NCBI GenBank assembly: GCA_003952965.2
Contig: CM025853.1
Span: 26,565,572 to 26,629,571, forward strand
Origin: Morella rubra
Lineage: Eukaryota; Streptophyta; Magnoliopsida; Fagales; Myricaceae
Direction: 5' to 3'
DNA: 64,000 bases
Within the stretch, counting starts at the first letter, position 1; each line of letters opens with the position of its first letter. Under the pieces are notes generated by a model. That model saw only the letters and a list, made by a program, of their open reading frames with translations, searched no databases and was not told the DNA's origin. The translations under genes and the position numbers were made by a program. This document shows, piece after piece, positions 36,499-50,175 of this stretch.

Positions 36499-39400
36499 TC
36501 AAGGGATGAGTCGCCTATTTTTGGTTTCAAAGCCATGTCCATAAGTTACGTCATTTGGATGACTACCACCAGGTCGCTGAAACTGAGCAATTTCAGCATT
36601 CACGTGGGAAAGAAGCTTTTCAGAATGAGCTAGCCTCTTAGCGAAATCAGCATTGACTGCTCCCATTTTCAATGAGCCGTTGTCCTGTTAGATTAAGATG
36701 AAGTTTCGACTAATACGGTTAAATTCCATTATGGTGGAAACATGAGTGCCATAGAGACATACCTTGGTTTTAAAGGGAAGTTGAGTTTGCTGTTGTGTAC
36801 TTGGTGCTCCAAGAAGTGCTTTTACTATGTCATCCAGTTCTGTAACCCTTCTCTTTAGGTTGGTCTTGTCCCTCTACAAGAAAAAGAAACTTAAATTATC
36901 AGCTAAATCTATCAATTCAAGTTTGCAAAATTCTAGTGACCTACCATCAACATCTCGTTCTGTGCCGAAAGTAACTGATCCTGCTCGCGGAGTTGCTCTA
37001 CAGTCATCTGGACAGACAGTATATCTGCTTCCTTCCTACTTATTTCTGATATGCAACTACAGCAACAAGACATGCATTTAAACTGAGAGAAAAGACGGTG
37101 CAAGATAATAAAGATGCAAAAAACCTTTACTAAACAAAGTTGTCAGCTTTGGTGTCATGGAGATGTATATAAGGATGACAATGATCAGAGAAACAATGAG
37201 AACTATAGCAACAAGGCACCCAAGGGAAAACAATATCAGCTTTATTCCAGACACCTCAAAAAAGTCCTAAATATCATCATGCCAAAAGCAGGTGTCTGTC
37301 TGAAATGTGTAGCACAGCTGACTTTGGATGCATACACTGCAGGTGTCAATGGAAAATGCACCCTTCTGTCATCTTTACTAGATATGTCTCCCGGGAGAGG
37401 AAACATCCGACTCTTGGGTAAACATGAAGAGAAATCGGCCACCAATATAGGGTTGCATTTGTGTCAGAAATTTGAAAATCAGAGTAATCTAATACGTACA
37501 TGCCTACCAGGTTCCAGTGGCATGGACCAACATGTTGGGTAAGAACTTCGAGCAAAACATCAATTTATGAGTTGAATGCTGAAGCTTGAGCATTTCATAG
37601 GCTAGAAAGGGAGATTTTAGTTAACGGCCACAGACACCCACATGAACACCTTCTCCACTAGCATGAAGAAGGTTTCTTTGACTAGTATAATCTATTAGAT
37701 TAAGCAACAGCAAAGAGTGCACTGCTAAGGTGCTTAAACATGAAATAGGATCCAAGAGAATCCCTAGCCATCCACTTTTTTTCCTTGAACTTTTGGGTTA
37801 TTGGATTATAAGCTTCTGAATTCCTAATCTTATGGTACAGGCAGCATATGCAATGGAATTACACTGGAGACAATAATTGGAATTCCAGAATGCAGGGACT
37901 AACCTCTCTCTTTCCTCAAGTAAATCAATATTTCGCTTCTTCAAATTGAGAATTTCTTGTTCCTAATATAAAGAAACTAATGTATTAGGACCATAACTAA
38001 ACGAAATGAGTGATAGATCAAGGTTTCTCTGAAACAACCTTTGCCAGGAATTCTTCTGTTTGCTGATGAGCCTCCTCCACTAACCGCTGAACCTGATACT
38101 GGTCTATTAAGTCCTACAATGCACCAAAGAGAATGCAAACAAATGAGAAATAAAGCAATTAACAATTCACACTTTTAAAGCACTCATCTAAAACTTACTG
38201 CATAGTTAGTCATGTCCAATTTCACACCAAGTAAATCTCGGATGACATCATGTGTCATGCTTTCTGCTGCTGCTAACCTTGCATTCAGCATGCATACCTG
38301 GTCCAGCATTGATAGAGTTAATAGTATTTCATCGATCAGTGATTCTGTTAAAAGCTACCTGCTCTACCATTGATAGAGTTAGTACCATTCCATTGGTCAG
38401 TGGTTCTGTTATAGGCTACCTGGTCCAGTGGTGATACAGTTAATACCATTTCAGTGATCAGTGACTCTGTTAAAGAGTATGGTGCCTCCACACATGCATG
38501 CATGTTTGATATCGTCCATTGCAGTGTACCCCAGGAAAGGGGGGTCAGGATATGCGTGTGTTTGAGAGTGTGTTACAAAAAGAGAGAGGATCTTTGTTAT
38601 AAAGATGCATTAACAGGGATAATAAAACTATTTAGCGAAAAAGCAAATCGTCCCCCCCCCCCACCCCCCCAAAATCGTTTCTGGGATAGCTTATCAGACC
38701 CTTGGTAAGGTATGAACAGGTGATTGCTAGTGGGTGTTAACAAAAGTGTGTGGTAAGGAGGTAACTAAGCAAGGAGCGTTGTGGACTGGAACCTCTTTCT
38801 GCCGACTTTGCCGCAATGGCCCTCCAGGTCTCGGTTATACGGTAGGCCGTGGCCTACTGACAATTCCTGATCCTTCTCCAAATTCATTTGCTGTACCAAA
38901 TTTGAAATGCATCTGAATGGCGAGCCAGATCCCCGTGCCCTAATTGAGCTTCTTTCAGTTTTATCTAATGTCGGAGCAATCGATGTTGATTTTGACACAT
39001 CTGTTTTTACTTCATGAACCATGGCCTCCAGAGCCTTGTACTGTAAAATTTGTGGATGGGCTAATCAGTCAAGATAAACATGAAAAGAATTATAGGTGAT
39101 GGACAGATTATTCAGAAGAGTGCGGGAAAAAAGAACAAATTATAGGAAGTCCTCACTCAATCACCTCATAAATATCATGTACTTTCCCAGTTAATGCAGG
39201 CCCCAACACTAAGGAGGGACATAGAAGCTTCTGAGACAAACTGATAATCTAAAATTTGCTTTATTTTATGCCAACCAAGTATATCAGAGGTTGGCATGAT
39301 ATTGTCCAGAGGACTTCCAATTGTATCCTGAGACTATATAGGAGATATAATCAAGCTCATATCATGCTGTTAGAAAGGTTGTGTGCATTCCAGTATATTA

Positions 39401-42400
39401 CCTTTTGTTGGTATTGAGATGCCTGGGCGTCAGCATGCAGTACAAGTTCGGAGATGTAATCTTTGTATTGCTTGATCTTCACAATGTCAAATTTTGATTG
39501 TTATAAAGTAATGCTCCAAGATTTGAAAAACTCTAAGAAAATCCCTAGCAAGTCAGAGCATCACCTCTTTATCTCGTTCTACTTTTTCCTCTTCAAGGAG
39601 TTTTATTTGATTCTGAGCCTCATGAAGTTCCAGTAATCTACCTTGCAGCTGCCTGCATCAGAATTGTTTCATGAGTCTTAGTTAGTGAAGAAATAATTAT
39701 AATCAAGGAAGCAAGAAGCATGCTGACCTAGATATATGCTCTTCAGGTTGTTCAGCGTTAGGACTGCCTGAATCCACATTCACCGTTAAGTATTCAACTG
39801 ATGAAAATGTCCGTCTTAAAGCCTGGAGTTCCAGCTCTAGCGAATCTCTGATCAATTTCTGCTTTTCTACCTCCTCATTCATTTCATATACCTAAGAGAG
39901 GAAACATTCCAAATCAGTTGCTTCAGCAAAGACTACAAGAAATCAGTTGCTAAGACACCAAAAGCATGTCAGAAATCCAGTGGAATGCCTGAGTTGTTCT
40001 TATAATTTCGTGTTTGATATGAGCAGTTTGCATGCTTTGCATTTAGTGAATGTACATATAGAAGATTCCCCAACTTCAAATTTTGGCTTTTCATGTTGTC
40101 AGAAAATTTTACAGGGAAGAAGATAATTTATGGGGAGCTAACCTTTTTCTCCAATACATTTATGGTACACTCAAGCTCCTCAACAGAACGTTCCAAAATC
40201 TTAACCTCCTCTTCCTTTTGTTCAGCATGCATTTTACTTGCCTCTGACTCCTACAAAATTATTTTCCAAGATCAATCTAAAATTCATCCAAATCTAGTAA
40301 CATTCTTGATATCCAAAAGAACAAGAGAAGTCCCTGAATACATACCTCGCGAGCTTCGACAGCAATAGCTTCCTTTTCATCAGCCAATGCATAAGCAATC
40401 TCAAGTGTATCATTCAACGATTGAACTTCTTCGCAGAGTTGGTCTCTTTCACTGGTAACCCTCCTCAGTTCTTCTTCAATGCCTCTAGCCAAAGAAAGAG
40501 ATTTTTTTTCCAGTGAAGAAGTTAAATGAAGAATTTCTTTTTCCAAACCTTTGACCACTTCCTTCTGTTCATCCAGGAGCTCTTCGGTTTCAGATTTTGT
40601 GAGATAGAGATCTTTTAAAAGCACCTTTAACTCAGCATTTTGTTCTGCATAGTAATCTATTGTTTCTTTAGCCCGCTCAAGGTCAGAATTCAACATAGAG
40701 AAAGCCTTTTCAGTATCAGCTAAATGATCTTCAAGTTTGCTATATTGAACCTGCATGTCATCAAGTTGACTTGTCTTCATCTCTAGCTCATGCCGAAGTT
40801 CACTTAAAGAAAATATTAGCTTTTCAGTTTCATCTTTGATGTCCTTTCTATTGGAGGCTGATTCCTGCAACAAGCTGAAATCAAAAAGCAAACCTTCTAA
40901 TAGAACTTCTTTTCGTTCCAGTTCTTTTTTAAGTGCCAAATTCACATATATTAGATCATCACTAGATAATCCTTGTACCCCTCCTCCCAACTTGCTGACT
41001 AGTTCATGTTCATCTCGTTCCCTCATGAGTTTCCCACCTTCACCGATGATGTCATCTTCACCACTTGAGCCAATATTTTTCAAATTTGACACTAGACAGT
41101 ATTCTTGGTGCTTGAATGGGTGCAAACCAGGTTTTGCATTAAAATATGGGAGTTTCCTGATCAACTCCCCTATATGGCACTGGTACAGCACAAACAAAGC
41201 AAATCCTTTCTCTGTTATCTCACAGCAAATATCTTCTATCGGGGATCTGGAGCTGCTAAGTAAGTAAAGCATCTCCTGTCCCATAGATAAGGTGTCACAA
41301 TAGATGGTGTTGAAGCTCTCATCCACAACCTTTTGCATGTGCACAAAACAAACTTCAAGTAATGAGAATGAGTTTGCTAACTCTAGCAGACCATGATGGA
41401 TTTGATCCTGCAGTAATTCGTTCTCTCCTTCTTTCACACGTACTGATGACTTGAGTTGTTCAATTTCTTCAATCAAAGTTGCTCTCTCTACCATCAGTGC
41501 CTCATTAACTTGCTTCCACATGCCAGTCAATTGTTTTGCACTTGTATTTGCTTCAAGCAAAGCATTTAACATCAAATCAGCTTCTCTCATCGTTGCATGG
41601 GCTTCCTCAAATTTTGTTAAGAAGCTACTAGCATAATTGATTTTCTCATCAGCAACTACCTGCACAACACAAACAAAGCACAAAATAAAATGCCGGTGGT
41701 CTTGATGAAGAGTTTATGAATTTAAGAGAGAACAATTTCATAATTGGCTCCTTCCAACATCTCCTTCGGCCATAAAGGGAAGTTTGAATTTGTATTTGTA
41801 CCTCTCTTGTGTTATAACAGCCCACTTCAGCTTCCTCCATTCCCAAATCAATCGATGGTACAGCTTGCTTCAACTCTGCAATTAACCAGAGTTGAGTAAG
41901 TCTCTTTCATTTCCCTTTTTATTAGAAATTTATTAATACAAGCAACTCAAGGAAACACATACCTTCTGAGTAAGAAACATTTCCGACATCTGACGCACTG
42001 AGTAGTGTGGTCAACTGCACATATAGTGAATGAAAAGCATTGAATGCCATCGCTAGTTCCTTTCTCAGGCATAATCTTGTTGTTTCACTCCATGATTCTG
42101 GACCCTTCAAGATATTCTTTGACTTCTTTGACTGCTGATCATCAGACTGAACCACTGAGCCTCCAAGTTTCAGGTCAATCATATTTAACCCTGCAGGAAA
42201 CTTCGAGCAGGGAGTATATGAGATACCATCCAATTCAATTCCAGAAGTAACACTTTGGGTTGAGACATCAGAGCCAGACAAAGAACAATCAGCAGTCCAC
42301 GTAGCTGTTTCTATTGAATCTTCATTCTCTGAGAGGCACTCCAACATGTTTGCTTCTGTCTTAAAGCAATCTTTAATAATGTTCAGTTTTTCATTGGTTT

Positions 42401-45400
42401 TAGCAAGCTCATCTCTTATCTGACTCAGCATGTGATTCTGGTTTCTGAACCTCAAGAGCTTTTGTAATTGCACTGGTAGTGACTCAACAGTGCAGGACTG
42501 AGAATCCATATGGTTCTCTTCCAGTTTCATATATTTCATCCTCATCTCACGAATCTCATTCACTAAGTCCTGAACCAACTGCCCGTATGAGGAAGAAATG
42601 TTGCAGACATCACTTTGGAGGGTTGATATGTGCATTTCTATTTCTGTATAAAATTCCTTAATAGCACTCTCAGACTCCAAAACTCCTAGTCTGGCCAACT
42701 TAACTTGAGCCTGAAGATACTCCAGTGCCAAAACATTAGTGTCAGCATTTGTCTCAAAAGTGCTACAGCTGCCCACACCATTCAGATTAGCCAATTTCAG
42801 GAAGGGAGTGTCTATCTCAACATCATTCCTTTGAGCAATCTTGCCACCATTAGGAAGGCAGTTTGCTGCTAGAAAAGCAGCATTAGCACATACTTCTGCT
42901 TCAGTAACCTGATCATTCTTAGTTATGCACTTACTATCTTCCATCTTTACCATCTTGGTCTCACCATTCGAAAGCTTGCTTAAATGGATTGCCTCTTCAT
43001 TGCTTTCGTCAATATCAAGTTGCTGCAATTCATTTAAAACCATCGCTGCTTCCTTTAAGGAGCTTAACTTCAGCTCCATTTCCACAACCGAGTTTTGTGC
43101 ATCTTCCAAGCTCTTTTCTAAGGTTAGAATACTTTCGTCCTTCTCCATGCAAACAGTGGCAGCCCTCTCTACATGTTCACTAATCCAACAACTAGACTGG
43201 GGAAATGAGCGAGCAATAGCTTCTACTTGACCAGAAACATCTTTGAGGTTTTTAGAACCATCTACAAGGAAGCTTGTTAGTTCCAAGGTTGCCCTTTCCC
43301 ACTCCATGCAAAGTGCCTTAATTTCCTGCTCTTTAGCTGCTATTTCATCCCTTAGACCTGTATTTTCTTGAGTCATGTAACATAACCTTTCTTGAAGTTC
43401 TAACTGAAGAGAGGCTACATCTTCCTGTAAATGAAGAATTGTTCGGCTTGTCTCCATCTCAACCTGATCTCTGACTTCTTCAATTTGGTGTTGCTGATTT
43501 AAGCGGAACACCTGATCCTCTTGATACTGATTATTAAGCAATCTGACCTCCTCAAGGTCCTTTCTCATTTTTTCCAACTTGGCTTGCAAAGCCTTCTGCT
43601 CGACATCTTCATTTCCTTCCACTAGCAAGCCTATGGTTTGCGTACCTAAATAACCTAATTTCCACAAAGGACTTTGAGACTCCAGTATGGATTCCCTGTC
43701 TACCTTGTCCTTCTTGCTTAACATTGCCATGAGTCTTTGATTCTCCTCCTGTAAATGCTGCAGCTCAGTAATTAGATGGACCTGCTCGGACTCCATTGCT
43801 TCAATCAACAATCTAGCATCCATCAACTCTTTTGGAGTATCATTACAGTGGGACACTGAATTATTGCCCATGTTTCGGTCAAGTCTATTTTGTTGAACCT
43901 CATCATCTGCACGGGTACAAGATGCCATCTCATCTCCAGAATCATTAGGGATGGATTTGCTTTCTACCTGTAAATATGGTGATTAATCATAAACTACTAC
44001 ATAGAAGAGCGAAAGGACGCATGGCTTTAATATAATTACTTCCACTGAATACATCCAGAACTGGTATGCGTTCTTGTTAATCAAGACAATCTTCTGAGAA
44101 ACGAACAAGATCCTTTATCTTGTTAAAAGCACCAGGGCTTTTTAAGGAGATCTTTATCTCGTTAAAACACCAGGGCTTTTTAACTTGCACATGGATTGTT
44201 AAGGACATATTTATTGTTGGTTTAGAACATAATAAAAACTTATTACGGGAAGATAATAGACATGTGTGCATGCATATTGTTGCTTGCTTGTGCTGTGAAT
44301 CTTCTCTTTCTTTTCCAACCTGAAGAACCAAAAAGAAGAAAGTTCTAGATTTCCCATGATCATTTTCCAATTGCCAAAGCAAGTAGATATTCTGTAACTG
44401 CACATAGTATGAAACTTTACTTGCACAGAAAATGCAATAGCATTACACAACAGCAATATCAGTACAGATCAGGTTTTTTGTTCCAAAAGTTACCAGTTTC
44501 TGGATGTTGTAATATAGAGCTTAATTGGACACCATTATAAAAACAACTTAGGTATAATCTCTCACCAATGAATAAGTATCTGATTGCATAAACTCCTCAG
44601 AATCCTTGGACAAAGAATCTATAACCTGCAAAAAGTGCGAAAGATTGTAGATGACCATGTGAGAAAATTAAGCTATCTCATCACTAATTGATCAGTTATC
44701 CTTACAGGGTCAGACACAGCTCGAGTGTGGTTCAAATCTTTTTGTAGTTCTGTTTGTAATTCATCTACTTCACTGCAGGAATGATGAAGAAACTATGTCA
44801 AAGCCTTAGCAATTATTATGCTCCGCAAGTCATACTAATAACCTGAGAAAGTACAACTAGTGACCTTCACAACTGCTGAAACTACTAAAAGGGAGATTAA
44901 AAAATGTCAATCATGAAACGTATTTCCCGATCATCAGGTGATACTTACATCAATAACTCGACTGCTAAATGCCTATTGAAAAGACCGTGCTAATTAGATT
45001 TGTTAGTCAAAGACAAAACCGACACGGGATCACAAATAGTTTATCATGTACAGAGACCAAGGCCAAAGAAATCCTTCTGTGCAATGCTACCTGATAGTTG
45101 TCCCATGTTTCAATTAAGTGCTTAAGTGGAAGAGAGATATAAATCAACGAATTAACAGACAGAGCAGGATGACATAGGTACGTTGATAGGGACTTGATTT
45201 CCAATCCCAGTAGAACCAAATAGAAATTCAAGGCAATGTGTGGCAGTTACCACTGCAAAATACCTGTTCAGTTTGGTACTCATATTCCTGCAGTTTTCCA
45301 ACTCCTTTATCGTGTCATTATCCTGCATTTCAGGGGTATATGTATCAAGAACTGGGAACCATTAAGAACATAACAAACAATATATGATTAATAAAAATTG

Positions 45401-48400
45401 GAGTGTCAACCTGATTTTCATTTCTTGCAGATGACATAAGCTTGCCCTCAAGTGTTTCCAGAAGCTGCATATTAAAAGCATTAGACAGTCTTTTTTGATA
45501 AGTAAAAGCATTAGACAGTCTCAAAGGATCAATAAGGTGCCATTGTAGTGCTACACAAGGACAAAAGGGAAAAAGAATATCTTCATAGACCTGAGTCCGC
45601 AATTGTGAAACTTCAGCCAACAAAGTTTCTCGCTCTCCTTGTTCATAAAAAATTTTTAACCTGAAATGTGGATTGCTGCCAAGTGAGTCCCCAGGACCCA
45701 GAAAGGAGATAAAGAGAATCATGTAAAGAGATAGATTATATCCACGGAAATTACAGCTGGAGTTGCTCGTTAAGTCTGATATTCTCCAAAGTCAATTGGG
45801 TCAATTCAGGATTCCTATCAATCCTTGCCCAAAGCAGCTGAATCTCTTCCAGTAAAGCCTTATTTTCTTCCATGAGATACTCCTCAGAAGACAGACTACC
45901 ATTCACAAGCAATTCAAGTTGTTTAGTTTTCTCCTCCCTAAACCTTAGCATCATTTTAGTACGCTGACCGTCCTCTTCCCTTTGGCAAGCCTGCAAAAGA
46001 GTCATTATTGTCAATTACCAACATAAGTTACAAAAATCGTCCACAATCAATCACATCTCCTATTCCTCAAAAGTAGGAAAACTAAGGACTGGTTGTTGTA
46101 AAATAAATACCAAGTGGTTCACATGTTTAATTTCAGCCTCTAACTTCTGAATTGCAGTCTCTGACATTTTCTCTCTCCTCAAAGCACCAACTAAAATAGC
46201 TTCCATGCAATTTGTCTGAAACATAGATGTAAGTTAATTTCATCTAAGTTTATAACACAACTCTTAAGACAGAGGCATTTTAAAAATGTAAAAGACGTCA
46301 AAGTTACCTTCCTGGTTTGGAGACTAGGTGTCATATGATTACCATATTGCTTTTTTTCTCCCAAGGAGTCATATCCCACAGACAAGTGATTTATTCTTGA
46401 TTCTCCCAAAGGTGGAATATAACTTGAGATAGAGCTTGTAAAGTTATTATGCTTCATCAAAGTAGATAACTGGCCCTGTTTGAGTTCAGAAACGCCTCAG
46501 CTCTACTACTTGGGAAAAGCAAAGGAAAACCTCTCACAAATCTGCAACAATAATCACTACCTTAAGCTGTTGGATCTGCCTCTGAAGTGCCGTTACATCA
46601 CCAGAAGCATCTTCATTCACTTTGGCCTAGAAAAATAAGGAAAACAACAAAGTTGAAAATAGAAATGAACACCTCACAGTTTCCATGGAAGACGTACAAA
46701 GACACAAGTGCATGTAACTTAAGTACATTGTTCTGAATAAGTTTGGCACGCTGAGCAAACTTCAGAGTGCTTAGCGTTTCATTTGCAGAGCTGCAAGAAA
46801 AGCAAAATGTATGTTGACAAAAAAAACAGATAATGTGGACAAAAGAGAAAGACTTCAAATTCAAGGAAAGAATCAGACCAAGTAGATGGGCTGACATTAG
46901 CAATGATCGTTGTTTTTGAGTTTCCACCCAAAGAATCCTGCATTCCGAGTTGTAGACAATATAAGCTTTTAATATAAGAAAGTAGGGTAAAGTGTTCACA
47001 AAATTAGATAGATTTTAGAGCTTTGAGTATCTAACCTGAAGTAGAAATGTGAGTCTTGAATCTCGGTAGGGAACATGTCTGTGTTTCCCATGCGCTAAGT
47101 CCACTAAAGACATTATGACCAAGCTAGAAGTACCAAAGGAAAAATTATTTGGGTTAACCAATTATTACATGAAATACTTATCCAACAGCATTAAAGACAT
47201 TTCCGTAAAATGCAATCATTTGAACAGGAAAAACTAAGCTTCAAAGGGCTGTCCTTAATTTCAGTTTGATCCTTCACGAGTAAGGTTAGATTTTCAGATT
47301 TATCAAGAGCAGGGCATTTTTTCCCAAAATGATTAGCAAGCATCCCAACCAGAAAGATCCGCAAACTATAGAAGCACTACAAGTGAGACAATGCAAAGAA
47401 ATTACTGCAGATGTTGCAGCTTATTTTAAGCATATTAATGGAGACCGGTTTTTCAGTTACCCAAGAGTGGACAAAGATTTGTTTATATTTGCTGCTTCTT
47501 TCAAACGATCTCCCTCTGCACCGGAGCTCTTTTGCCTGAATCAATAAGCCAGTCGGTGTAGCTTATAGAGAAAGGTGATAAGACAAAGATGATTTGTAAA
47601 AGAACAATCTTTACCTTTCAGAACCAGCTAGATCTACTAAATTCAACCTTGCAAATCTAAAGTGAGTCATGGAATCTTTCTCCCAGTGGCTCTCAATGAT
47701 ACAAGTAAAAACACTGTGCGAGCGGCTGCTCTCACTGTTCATATGAGTTGCTGCCATCTTTCTGTTTGCAGCACCCTGAGTATGATTGAATTATGCCCAT
47801 CAATGTTATGACCCAAATTTGGTAAGTTTAATTCACCAGAAAACTTAACCTGAAACTCCCACCTGTAACAGAAGTTTGACTACATCATTGACAGTCCTCA
47901 CACTATACTCCGTGAGGTTTTCCACATGCACCCCTTTTTTCAAGTCTTCTCTCAGCTGCAACAGAAGCATGGGTTCAAATGCCAGCTGTATGACAGCTGT
48001 ACCAAAATGAAATGAGGAACATCCAACATGTGGAATATGCTGAGAAATAAATTACTTGAAGATTGGTTGAAGATGGCTCCAAAAGATCAGTTATCTGTTC
48101 ATTGTATATCTCTAGAAAGGAACATTTGCAGCTATACTTCAGCTTTTCGTCCCACCTGCTTTCTTCCTCCTACACAAATGAGTAGCTAGATGTTGAAAAA
48201 TAAGTAAAAGAAGAATCAAGAATAAACATGATATAGCTTAGAAAACAAAAAGAATAAGCCTGAAACAAATGCAAATGCTCAAATCATCGAAAAAGGAAGC
48301 AATTCAGTTTCCCAACCGCTCTAATTCTTGTAAATAAATATTCAAAAATGCGTGGAGTTATTCCACAATCTTCGTTGAGCTTTCCTTCTATCTCATTTAT

Positions 48401-49868
48401 CTCACCCATCATAGTATACGTTTTGCCACTTCCTGTCTGCAGGAAAACATCTTGAGCTTCAGCTTCATGTCCAATGATACATCTCAAAAAATCATGAAAC
48501 CCCAGCGTCACATACCTGACCATATGCGAACATGCAGCTATTGTAACCAGACATGCAATTCTCCACCATGGGCAGTCCAGCAACCCTGAACAGGTTCTCC
48601 TATACCGAATTCATGCAGACACCATGTAAGCATCCAAACAAATATGCCCTGCCCCTCACATTACTTTGAGATGGTAAGAAAGTGAAGGAAAGAAACAAAC
48701 CGAAAAACAATGTCCTCTGTTCATTCGATCTTAACACAACTACTTAACTGGCTGAGCTGTATTTTGATTATTTTAGAACATGGAAACAACCCAAAACCAA
48801 AGAACTAAAACATTTTCCTATCCTCTTCCTAAATTTGTGTAATAATACTTTACACGCACAAGCAAACACAGATAGATGTGGAAACATTATCCACGTAATG
48901 CATATTTATAGTCAGTGGATTCTAACAGCACCTGGGATAGGGTCTCGCATGCCACATGATCGAAGGTAAATCTGGTTTCAGGATGACCAAGCCAAACCAA
49001 GGTCTGCTCACTTTCCTGCCTCAAGCATCGACCATAACCTTGTGAAACCCTCTCCATAGTACTCAAAGGCCGAATTCGTATCAGTACCTGAGTTCAACAA
49101 TCACACATCACCTCCACCGGATGAGTCTAAGATGGCAACAACCAGTGAAATTAATTCGTTACTCATAACACTCCAGTTCTAGTGTCAGGTGACAAATTAC
49201 CGCATGTCTTAGAGGTCTAAAGAGTTACACAAACTCGCTATAATTACAACCAACATTTAGAAAAAAAAAAAAGGAAAACAACAAGAAAGACGAAACAGTT
49301 CCCAAACCTGTACACTATGATCCCTCCAGAAGGACCAGTCGTCTACAAGCTCAAAATGTTGAACGTCCACCGGAGGTTCGGAATTCGTAATGGAAATCCC
49401 TCTAGAAACCTTGGAGGAACTCCCTCCTCTCCCTCCTGTGTACAATGGAGGAACTCTGCTTGCAGCACAACCTCCTGTTGCTCCACCAATGGAAGCCCTC
49501 GAAACACTCTTCGCCGGAGTGCTCTGCGCGGAGTTTGGCTCTGATTGCGCCTTCGTCCCAGCGCGACCGAACACCCTAGGAGTCCCGAAACTGAGACCCG
49601 CATTTCCAATCTTTTCTGCACCATCAAGCTTACTATCCGATGAACGAACCGCTTGACTGGCTTCTAACTTCTGATGAGAATCGAAAGCTGGATCGTGGAG
49701 ATCCGCTCGGCACTGAGATGGATCCTGAATTGCGTTCAGAGGAGTTCTGGAAGGTGGAAAATGAATCGGGTTCAACGAGCTTTTGAATACGTTCTCGTTT
49801 GCTTCCGATTGCGTACCTTTCGAAACGCTTCGGGTTACCAATCGAGAAGTAAAGGTTTCTTTCGACAT
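36499..49868 (-). CDS. KIN12: Kinesin-12 (phragmoplast-orienting POK/KIN12 type), about 35 exons
   Basis: This plant kinesin-12 has an N-terminal motor and a very long coiled-coil tail. Family members guide the phragmoplast and division plane in cytokinesis. Codons total about 2,400, near POK2-like length. Exon 1 (49308-49868) is a low-complexity N-terminus. Exons 2-11 (49087 down to 46727) form the motor: the P-loop GQTGSGKT spans exons 3/4 (48516-48599, 48317-48436), switch I is NSESSRSHS, switch II is LVDLAGSE, and the end is [13 protein letters not shown]. Next come POK-like blocks ([34 protein letters not shown]). Two giant coiled-coil exons follow (41963-43967, 668 codons; 40346-41659, 438 codons), then small exons to the stop at 36499. 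All junctions keep phase except exon 38793-39040, which is 2 bases too long (see findings). I cannot choose firmly among KIN12C, D and E. Confidence 0.92.
38296..38478 (-). repeat. Three exact-period 61-bp tandem repeats in a KIN12 intron
   Basis: Copies run 38296-38356, 38357-38417 and 38418-38478, each exactly 61 bp and about 75-80% alike. Each starts on the plus strand with ACCTG. On the KIN12 strand that is a CAGGT, and the left-most one is the real acceptor of the exon ending at 38297. Two further acceptor-like sites therefore lie 61 and 122 nt upstream of the true one. Confidence 0.9.
38652..38672 (-). repeat. G-tract (minus strand) in the same KIN12 intron
   Basis: The plus strand shows a run of about 12 C, one A and 7 C, so the KIN12 pre-mRNA carries two long G runs separated by one U. 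It could form a G-quadruplex. Homopolymer length may be inaccurate. Confidence 0.7.
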
Positions 49869-50175
49869 GTCGAAGCTCGGGTTACCAGTCGCTTTAATCA
49901 GACACGGTGTTCGAAACCCTAGTTACTTCCATGGTGAGGAAGAACAAAGAGAAGTGGAAGTATGGACTAATGGAGCTTTGCTTCGACTTCGATATTAGGG
50001 AGTAGTGGGACAGTGTCTGACTTGAGAGCTGAAGCTGGTGTAACATACAAGCAGTAATAGATAGAAATAGCAACGACCCGCCCGTTTTTCAAATCCTAAC
50101 GTTTTTGTTTTGGCAGGATAGGCCCTGGACTTTTGAGAATATCAAAGGGACCCAAAATTTCATTTAAACAAGAAC

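Noticed and set aside
37114..37542. 142-codon plus-strand ORF
   Set aside because: It lies in a KIN12 intron on the opposite strand and resembles no known protein.
40836..41267. 143-codon plus-strand ORF
   Set aside because: Exactly antisense to a long KIN12 coiled-coil exon; its Ser/Pro bias is the usual mirror of such exons.
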